A stretch of DNA of 28,916 nt. Source: Cuniculiplasma sp052315315 (GTDB taxonomy: Archaea; Thermoplasmatota; Thermoplasmata; Thermoplasmatales; Thermoplasmataceae). Shown here one piece after another: positions 23,515 through 28,916 of the stretch (the stretch's first letter is position 1; each line of letters opens with the position of its first letter). The stretch lies in NCBI GenBank assembly GCA_052315315.1, contig JBLSDE010000021.1, positions 1-28,916 on the forward strand, read 5' to 3'. The notes under the pieces are model-generated. The model searched no databases, was not told where the DNA came from, and saw nothing but the letters and a program-made list of their open reading frames with translations. The translations under genes were made by a program, and so were the position numbers.

Positions 23515-25368
23515 ATGAAGATAAGAATCATAAGAGCAGTTTTGAGTGTTCTTATGCCTTTATCTTTTTCAGGGTTAAATTTAGCGGATGAGAATCAATT
23601 TTCAAAAGAGTATACATATGATAATATGAGTTTGTTTCCTTCAGGAATCTGGACCGGGGTCGAATTTGGAAAGAGTTATCAGGATGTTGAATGGAAAATA
23701 CTTAATCTTGCAAAGTCCTCCTTTTTATCCCCCCATTTTATATCTATTTTTAGCGTAGCTACACCCCATCAGAATTCTGTTGTAGAGCAATTTCAGGGTG
23801 AAGGACTTAAGGGATCTGAAATTTACTCTTTTACCAATTCAGGAATTGATGGCAGTATTGCGATCAAAAACACGAGGAATAGTTTAAGAATTTCACCCAT
23901 ATTTGTGCTGAAATCAGGATCTTATTACAATATGGCTATTGGATCTGATATATCAAAGAAAATAAAGTTCACGCAGAGTTATGGCATTATTACAATGAGT
24001 CAAAATACCTATGAATTAAGTGATAGGAGTGTGAATGTAAACTGGGCAGATGATTCTGATCTATTTCACTCAGGGCTTATATTTCATTCTGTGAAATCAA
24101 ATGTCATTTCGCTTCTCTTTGGACCAATCACGCTCTTTAGGAAAGAAACATATACAGTAGATCCTCTAATAAAGCCCATGAAAAATTTGGGTGGAGGAGG
24201 CGGTGGAGGTCCAGGATCGAGCCCAGTTATTGGATATTTTAAAATGAGTAATTCATACCCTTCGGTTTTTATCAATGGTTCACAGACTTTCAATCTTGAT
24301 CTCTCCATCATTTCTATGGGTTCTTACAAAGCAGCCATGGTAGAATTTTATATTGCAGATCCCTCTTACTATTATTATCAAATTGGTTCTATGAAGGTAG
24401 ATCATGATGGATCATATAGTGTGCAAATTATTCCGAATTATATAGGGGAATGGGAGCAATTCGGCATAGCAGTAAATTATGATGAGTATTGGGATTTTCA
24501 GGGCTCAGCGGGCCATAGTTTCGTAGAATATGATAATACAGAATGTGCCTATTCTTATCCTAATCCTGATTATGTTGGTCGGGCAATGAAACCAATTTAC
24601 AATTCTGATGGTAGAATAGTAGGTGAAATTTTCGGTAGTGTCCATTTGGCAAGTTGTCTGAAGCCTTCTGCCACTTCAAAGGCAGAATTAATGTCAGGTG
24701 TTGCCACACTGAATAATGATTATGAAGTAAACAGTATGGCAATCCATTTCATTTATATTGGAGACACAATGGGTCAAACACCACAATATTTGAGTAACTC
24801 AGACTGCAAAGTTCAGCAATATGTGTATTGTAGTGCATACCAGAATTACAAGAATAATTCCTGGACAACTTGGGAAAAAATTTTGTGGATGGCAGCCTTT
24901 TCAGTTGCATCGACCCTGACTGATGGATCAACAGCAGCACTTTTTGCGTTAGGTGGTACCCTTAACCCATTTACTTTCTGTCAGGGAAATAACTTCAATA
25001 AGCCTCAATCTCTACCGATGAATTTAAGTTATACTCAGAACGCAGGTGTTAAAATATTGAGTTTTCCTCACTCGCCATTGATTCAATACTATTACTGTCC
25101 TCTTGGAATCAAATATGATATTTCTTGGGGCGGCGTGTGTTATAAATTTAAATCATCATATCTATTTCAAATTGGAGATGGAATAACTGTACAAGCCCAT
25201 GATAATAAAGCAACTACCCCTTATGTAGTTGACTTTTTACAGTATACAGTGGTCTTTTCACTATTAAACGAAACCAAGGATGATTGCTTTAATAAATTTC
25301 CCAATCTATACACTGGATCATATTCTGTAACTGTATATCTTCCAGAGGAAGTGACTAAAAATGCATAA
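23515..25368 (+). CDS. Large secreted protein of unknown function
   Basis: A 617-residue protein with a probable signal peptide (basic head KIRIIR, hydrophobic AVLSVLMPLSF, about residues 2-25). Residues about 26-224 are Ser/Tyr/Ile-rich, beta-type and free of cysteine. A linker of seven glycines (226-232) then Pro-Gly-Ser-Ser-Pro leads to a second half rich in Tyr, Asn, Gly and Ser. All eight cysteines lie there (344, 381, 431, 439, 489, 528, 542, 591), an even number that suggests disulfides formed outside the cell. Residues 235-340 look like a beta-sandwich. A hydrophobic patch (about 457-485) could contact membrane, but there is no C-terminal anchor. No family is recognised. It is the first gene of a tight cassette among IS remnants. 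Confidence 0.7.
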   Translation: MKIRIIRAVLSVLMPLSFSGLNLADENQFSKEYTYDNMSLFPSGIWTGVEFGKSYQDVEWKILNLAKSSFLSPHFISIFSVATPHQNSVVEQFQGEGLKGSEIYSFTNSGIDGSIAIKNTRNSLRISPIFVLKSGSYYNMAIGSDISKKIKFTQSYGIITMSQNTYELSDRSVNVNWADDSDLFHSGLIFHSVKSNVISLLFGPITLFRKETYTVDPLIKPMKNLGGGGGGGPGSSPVIGYFKMSNSYPSVFINGSQTFNLDLSIISMGSYKAAMVEFYIADPSYYYYQIGSMKVDHDGSYSVQIIPNYIGEWEQFGIAVNYDEYWDFQGSAGHSFVEYDNTECAYSYPNPDYVGRAMKPIYNSDGRIVGEIFGSVHLASCLKPSATSKAELMSGVATLNNDYEVNSMAIHFIYIGDTMGQTPQYLSNSDCKVQQYVYCSAYQNYKNNSWTTWEKILWMAAFSVASTLTDGSTAALFALGGTLNPFTFCQGNNFNKPQSLPMNLSYTQNAGVKILSFPHSPLIQYYYCPLGIKYDISWGGVCYKFKSSYLFQIGDGITVQAHDNKATTPYVVDFLQYTVVFSLLNETKDDCFNKFPNLYTGSYSVTVYLPEEVTKNA

Positions 25369-25432
25369 AATACAGTTAATATTAAGGAAGAGGGACATTA
25401 TCAGCTTTGATGACGATAAGGAGGATGAATAG
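25361..25432 (+). CDS. Possible 23-residue linker gene in the secreted-protein cassette
   Basis: An ATG at 25361 overlaps the last codons and stop of the large secreted-protein gene, and opens 23 codons ending with TAG at 25430-25432. The next gene's GTG follows immediately at 25433. The product has a basic, hydrophobic first half (HKIQLILRKR) and a strongly acidic end (DDDKEDE). GAGG (about 25344-25348) upstream could serve as ribosome site. It may be a real peptide, a translational coupling device, or chance. It is in frame with the following gene, so reading through the single TAG would fuse the two. Confidence 0.3.
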   Translation: MHKIQLILRKRDIISFDDDKEDE

Positions 25433-26053
25433 GTGAGAGGTTCTAAGAAAAATGTTGTTGCAGCTATATTGATCTCACTTTTATTTTTCACTTCGATGAT
25501 TGGTTATGAAATAATAACAACACCATCATCAGCTCCTGTTCCTTATGGAGTAATGCCGAGATCAATAACGACCTCAAGCTTGGAAGGCAAAAATAACATC
25601 ACATATGAGACCCATGTCATTATCCAATCTGGTAATGATTACTCAGTGACATTTGATTTAAGCAGTAACGCACCCAATTTTATCTATACACCTGAGGGTT
25701 CAACATGCCTTGGGATAATCTTGTCGTATACAAATGAAACATTCTCCTCTCCATACACAAATTTATCCTTTTATGTGATCAAGGCCAGCATCACTGTTGG
25801 AAAATTCAAACTGACCAGTTATAATTCATGTGTACCTGAAGGAAAGATTAACAAATATCTCTATTTGAACTTCCCTGTTCCACAAAATATAACTCAGGTT
25901 GATCCACCAGATCACTTTTACAATGAGTCCTACTGCGTATGTGTTACTCCAGTTTTCTTTTTTGAGTTGTTTCATTTTAACGGGAAACGTATAAAAATGA
26001 AGGAAAAGGACCTACCTGATTGGATATATATAATGGAGTGTGATACTTTCTAA
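25433..26053 (+). CDS. Secreted or membrane-anchored protein of unknown function
   Basis: A 206-residue protein with an N-terminal signal or anchor (RGSKKN then VVAAILISLLFFTSMIGYEII, about residues 7-28). The rest is extracellular-looking: Thr/Ser/Asn/Tyr-rich beta strands, five N-glycosylation sequons (N55, N101, N110, N152, N164) and five cysteines (92, 133, 168, 170, 203), including Cys-Val-Cys. The end is charged (KRIKMKEKDLPDW). No family is recognised. There is no ATG; GTG 25433 has GGAGG (25420-25424) eight nt upstream, so the start is fairly clear. It follows the large secreted-protein gene by 64 nt and is probably co-expressed. Confidence 0.65.
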   Translation: MRGSKKNVVAAILISLLFFTSMIGYEIITTPSSAPVPYGVMPRSITTSSLEGKNNITYETHVIIQSGNDYSVTFDLSSNAPNFIYTPEGSTCLGIILSYTNETFSSPYTNLSFYVIKASITVGKFKLTSYNSCVPEGKINKYLYLNFPVPQNITQVDPPDHFYNESYCVCVTPVFFFELFHFNGKRIKMKEKDLPDWIYIMECDTF

Positions 26054-26083
26054 AATTTCTTTAAATATTACCATTATTTTATT

Positions 26084-26188
26084 ATGCTCCTATTTGTCCT
26101 TACTGAGTTAATAGTGCTTTACATTTCCTTTGCTTTAGATTTTCTACATCAGGATTTATTTTATTGGTTCCCTTTTCGTTTCTATTGA
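26084..26188 (+). CDS. Possible 34-residue hydrophobic peptide
   Basis: ATG 26084 opens 34 codons of very hydrophobic, aromatic composition (LLFVLTELIVLYISFAL near the start). A TATA-like CTTTAAATATTA (26059-26070) lies about 20 nt upstream. It could be a small membrane peptide at the end of the secreted-protein cassette, but T-rich sequence gives such frames by chance. Confidence 0.2.
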   Translation: MLLFVLTELIVLYISFALDFLHQDLFYWFPFRFY

Positions 26189-26317
26189 CAGACTAATCGG
26201 TTTGATCTACTTACATTTACTCCTAACTCCTCTGAAATATTATCGTGTTTTTTAGAGGTGGAAATACTAATCTAACAAGTCTTATGCAATTTCTCATATC
26301 CTGCGTAATTATGAAAT

Positions 26318-26345
26318 TGATCTGGCCCAGCAGAATTTGGAACAC
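26318..26345. repeat. Left terminal inverted repeat of the IS3-family element
   Basis: Pairs imperfectly with 27578-27606. Shared blocks are TGATCTG at the outer edge, GCC-A in the middle and TGGAACAC at the inner edge. Confidence 0.75.
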
Positions 26346-26357
26346 TTTTCTTCATTA

Positions 26358-27501
26358 TTAATTTAGTCTCACCTCAACTTCTTTCTCCCCGAATCTTTCC
26401 CTGAGCGCCGGATCATCTAGGAACTTCCTCCTGAACTCCCTTGGAGGAAGATAATCAATGGATGAATGCGGCCTGCATTCATTGTAGTCTCTGAATGCTT
26501 TCTCAATGGCAATGGAGGCATCATGGAAGTCCATGAACTCATTGGGCCAGATATAGTCTGTCTTGATTGAATTGTGGAACGATTCAATATCCCCATTATC
26601 CTCCGGAGTGTGTTTCTGGATATATTCAAGTCTTATTCCAAGTAGCTTCATTGAATTCCTGAACTCATGGGAGATACACCGTGGTCCATTGTCTGTTCTG
26701 AGTACCAAACCCTCTGGAACTGTTCCGTTGAATGCCATGAGAACAGCATTCTCCACGGATATTATGGCATCCCTTGCCATGCAGGATCGGGAATAATTGT
26801 ATTCCCTGCCATTCCTTGGGGAAGCAGTTCTTGATGCACATGAGATAGGTCATTCCAGACTCTGTGGGAATGTATGTAATATCATTCTCCCAGAGCTGAT
26901 CCGGTTTAACTGGTTTGAAGAGATTTCTTGACTTTGCTCTTCCTCTGTGCTGTGAAGCAGGAAGCCTCAGATTTCCTTCCTTGAGTACTTTCCTGACAGT
27001 CTTCTGGTTCACCCTTGTTCTATGATTCCTTAGTATTTCCCATACTCTCCTGTAACCATATGTCGGCCTTTCAGAGGCGATATCCCTGTTCCTCTATTTG
27101 AGCGATGGATCAATCCGGTCAACATGCCTCTTCCTTGGTTTGTAATAATATGCGGACAGTGATATTCCGGATATTCTTTAGATCTCTCCATGAAAGGAAT
27201 CTGATCCTTCAGATCATCAAGAACCATCATCTTGTTCTCGTGATCGTTTTTTAAAAGCATCTATGACCAGTGAATGGTCTCCAACGATCTTCTTCAGGTC
27301 ATTGATCTCCTTATCCCTTGAATCCTAATTTCTTCTCTGGGCCAGTGCTGCCTTTCCTCCAAGTATGAACTGATTTTTCCACTTGATCAACTGAACAGGA
27401 TATATGCCATGCCTGCTGAATATCTCCGCCTGTGTCACATTATGGGTGAAGGACTCCATGACTATCTGGAACTTCTCCTCTGCGGAATACTTTGATTTTA
27501 T
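26358..27501 (-). pseudogene. IS3-family transposase orfA-orfB, broken
   Basis: Read leftward, orfA begins at about 27501 with 'KSKYSAEEKFQIVMESF' (helix-turn-helix); its start codon appears lost, with ATA behind a good GGAGG. A TAG interrupts it at 27325-27327 after 'AALAQRRN', before 'DSRDKEINDLKKIVG'. OrfB has a frameshift near 27170 (between 'FMERSK' and 'GISLSAYYYKPRKR'), a TAG at 27094-27096 after 'DPSLK', and another frameshift near 26800 (between 'CIKNCFPKEWQ' and 'YNYSRSCMARDAI'). The DDE residues are all still present: Asp in 'WENDITYIPT', Asp in 'LRTDNGP', Glu in 'DIESFHNSIK'. The gene is therefore a fairly recent casualty with at least five lesions. Confidence 0.85.
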
Positions 27502-27577
27502 GAAGATACCTCCATAATCGTGAAAACCGCCTTTTGCATGCTATTCATGTTATTCTTACTTATATATTAACATCACG

Positions 27578-27606
27578 GTGTTCCAGTTCTATGATGGCTC
27601 AGATCA
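27578..27606. repeat. Right terminal inverted repeat of the IS3-family element
   Basis: GTGTTCCAGTTCTATGATGG then CTCAGATCA on the plus strand. Its complement matches the left end with one extra base and several substitutions. Confidence 0.75.
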
Positions 27607-27646
27607 TTTTAATTGAATTTTCAATAAATTTCATAAAAATCTGTGT

Positions 27647-27754
27647 TTAAAATTTTGCCAATATTTCATAAACAAGTTTTCCAATAGGATCATTGTTAGT
27701 AAAAAAATCAAGGTCTCTTTTAAGATCATTTTTTATTTCTCTTTTTTTATCCAT
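27647..27754 (-). CDS. Small 35-residue protein or gene fragment
   Basis: ATG 27754 opens 35 codons: a Lys/Asp-rich helix ('DKKREIKNDLKRDLDFF') followed by 'NNDPIGKLVYEILAKF' and TAA. A TATA-like TTATAAC (minus strand, about 27776-27783) stands about 26 nt upstream. The composition looks coding, but no family is recognised. It ends about 40 nt outside the IS3 element, so it could be complete or the 5' remnant of a gene cut by IS activity. Confidence 0.4.
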   Translation of the reverse strand: MDKKREIKNDLKRDLDFFTNNDPIGKLVYEILAKF

Positions 27755-27999
27755 GCGTTCTATAATTAAATAATAGTTATAACCTTTTCTCCAGTTAAAT
27801 AAACATTAAAAATATCCACAAAGTTGCTTCAGATTAGAGAAATTAACTGTTTGAATCCAAGTTTAGCATAGTCGAAATATCAATTAAAAAATTTCACAAA
27901 ATCACTCTTAGTTTGAAAAAGATAGTATTCCGAATTTTGCGTAAGAACAAATGAAATAACTCCATCAACAATGGATAAATTTCATGAAACATAAAAGGA

Positions 28000-28027
28000 T
28001 GCCTCCTAAGAACAACCCAAGGAGGCA
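28000..28027 (+). promoter_or_regulatory. Hairpin covering the ribosome-binding site of the IS256-type transposase
   Basis: TGCCTCCT (28000-28007) pairs perfectly with AGGAGGCA (28020-28027) across a 12-nt loop. The downstream arm contains the GGAGG that serves ATG 28035. On a transcript entering from outside, the hairpin would hide the ribosome site, a known way for insertion sequences to limit transposase made by read-through. Confidence 0.6.
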
Positions 28028-28034
28028 ATGAATA

Positions 28035-28916
28035 ATGGAAGAGTTTGATAAAAAGATATCGGAGATTGTAAGGAAGACAGTGAAGGAGTTCATGGAATCT
28101 CTCATGAAGGGAGAGATACAGGCATTCGTTGAAGAGAATAAGGGATCAAGGAATGGATATTATGAGAGAGACCTAGGAACAAGATACGGAAAGATCAATG
28201 ATCTCTGAATTCCAAGGGATCGAAATAACGAATTCCAGACAGCTCTCTTTGAGAAATACCAGAGGATTGTTGGTATTGATGATCTTGTAGTATCCATGTA
28301 TTCAAAGTAAGAATATCAACAAGTAAGATGTCTGAAATACATGAAGAAATGTTTCACAACAAACATAGCAAATCCACAACATCAGGAATAACATACATAA
28401 CAGTTTCAAAAATCAACACATGGAAATCAAAGCCACTTGATAAGGGATACTGTTGAAAAGGAATGTGTCATATTTGCAATGGGAATAAGGGAATCTGGTA
28501 ATTATGAGATACTTGGATTCTACATGAATCCTGTTGAGAATCACATTGCATACAGGAATGTTCTCATGGATCAAATGAAAGAGGTGTTGAAGAACCATTA
28601 CTGTTCATAGCAGATGGATTACCTGGAATAGAGGAAGAGGTAAAACAGATATATCCGGGAGCTGATTTTTATCTATGCACATTACATGGATCAAGAAACT
28701 TTGAAACACATGTGAGAGTGCAGGATAGAAATGAGATAGATAATGATCTGAAAAATATATTCCTTTCAAGATCAGGGAATGAATCCATTGATCGATTCAA
28801 TGAATTCAGGAATAAATGGTTAAATAAGTATCCAAGACCAATATACAACATGGAAAAAAATCTCAATGTTCTGTTGAAGTATCATGACTATCCTGAATCC
28901 ATAAGGAGATCAATAC
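28035..28916 (+). pseudogene. IS256-family (mutator-type) transposase, broken and partial
   Basis: ATG 28035, 9 nt behind GGAGG, starts 'MEEFDKKISEIVRK'. The family block 'YYERDLGTRYGKINDL' is cut by TGA at 28206-28208, then 'PRDRNNEFQTALFEKYQR' continues in the same frame to a TAA near 28308. After a shift, 'TSKMSEIHEEMF' and 'WKSKPLDK' follow, and after another, 'RDTVEKECVIFAMGIRESGN' and 'EILGFYMNPVENH'. Later, past another shift near 28590, come 'LFIADGLPGIEEEVKQIYPG' and 'KYPRPIYNMEKNLNVLLKY'. The segment that normally lies between 'PLdK' and 'RDTVEKE', with the first catalytic Asp, is missing. The gene runs off the right edge. It is certainly inactive. Confidence 0.85.

Larger units (their letters stand above)
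26318..27606 (-). mobile_element. Decayed IS3-family insertion sequence (about 1.29 kb)
   Basis: Two imperfect inverted repeats of about 28 nt bound the element. The left end (from 26318) reads TGATCTGGCCCAGCAG..., and the right end, read inward from 27606, is TGATCTGAGCCATCATAG.... Both run on to TGGAACAC, with one indel and a few mismatches. Ends beginning TG and finishing CA, the length, and two reading frames typical of orfA and orfB fit the IS3 family. No clear target-site duplication is visible next to the repeats. The genes inside are broken, so the copy cannot move by itself. Confidence 0.8.

Noticed and set aside
28413..28866. Minus-strand frames of 61 and 65 codons in the right end
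   Set aside because: They are antisense to recognisable IS256-type transposase segments on the plus strand.
1..28916. CRISPR array
   Set aside because: No regularly spaced direct repeats were seen anywhere, including the AT-rich gaps at 16.5-17.1 kb and 27.6-28.0 kb.

Overview
The window looks like chromosomal DNA of an archaeon in the Thermoplasmatales (class Thermoplasmata). This is inferred from several signs. Many genes have a TATA-like box about 22-27 nt upstream of the start codon and so little room for a leader, the leaderless style of this group. The HMG-CoA reductase is the class II (bacterial-type) enzyme that Thermoplasmatales use. There is a thioredoxin reductase without the usual NADPH motif, a DUF2240-type archaeal protein, and a serine tRNA with no encoded CCA. 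A Cuniculiplasma- or Ferroplasma-like acidophile would fit, but the genus cannot be fixed from the sequence alone.

Positions 1-9.6 kb hold transport and housekeeping genes: the 5' end of a leftward gene, an ABC-2 permease/ATPase pair, a small DUF1059-like protein, the methionine sulfoxide repair pair msrB-msrA, tRNA-Ser(GCU) just behind a 53-residue gene, an MFS exporter, HMG-CoA reductase followed by a TPR protein, a DUF2240-like protein and a CLC chloride transporter with two CBS domains. Positions 9.7-15.4 kb hold central metabolism: a Gfo/Idh/MocA oxidoreductase, a two-domain rhodanese, an overlapping thiolase / 3-hydroxyacyl-CoA dehydrogenase / enoyl-CoA hydratase operon (acetyl-CoA <-> crotonyl-CoA chemistry), and a convergent cysteine-synthase-like PLP enzyme. 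A long TPR protein and a 576-nt stretch with only small or decayed reading frames follow.

Positions 17.1-19.3 kb form a redox unit. Thioredoxin, an unusual thioredoxin reductase and a Rieske ferredoxin are packed on the minus strand. A winged-helix regulator with a Cys-Cys pair is transcribed divergently, and a clean palindrome lies in the shared promoter. Positions 19.8-22.4 kb hold three heptose genes (GmhB-like phosphatase, GmhA-like isomerase, HddA-like kinase) that together would make D-glycero-D-manno-heptose 1-phosphate, presumably for surface glycans. An O6-alkylguanine-DNA alkyltransferase follows, with a palindrome flanking its TATA box.

From about 22.8 kb to the end the window is an accessory region. 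It contains an IS21-type istA remnant, an orphan cassette of two secreted proteins of unknown function with a possible 23-codon gene abutting both, a decayed IS3-family element with recognisable terminal inverted repeats, a small reading frame, and a decayed IS256-family transposase gene that runs off the right edge. The best candidates for undescribed biology are the thioredoxin/Rieske/regulator unit and the secreted-protein cassette.
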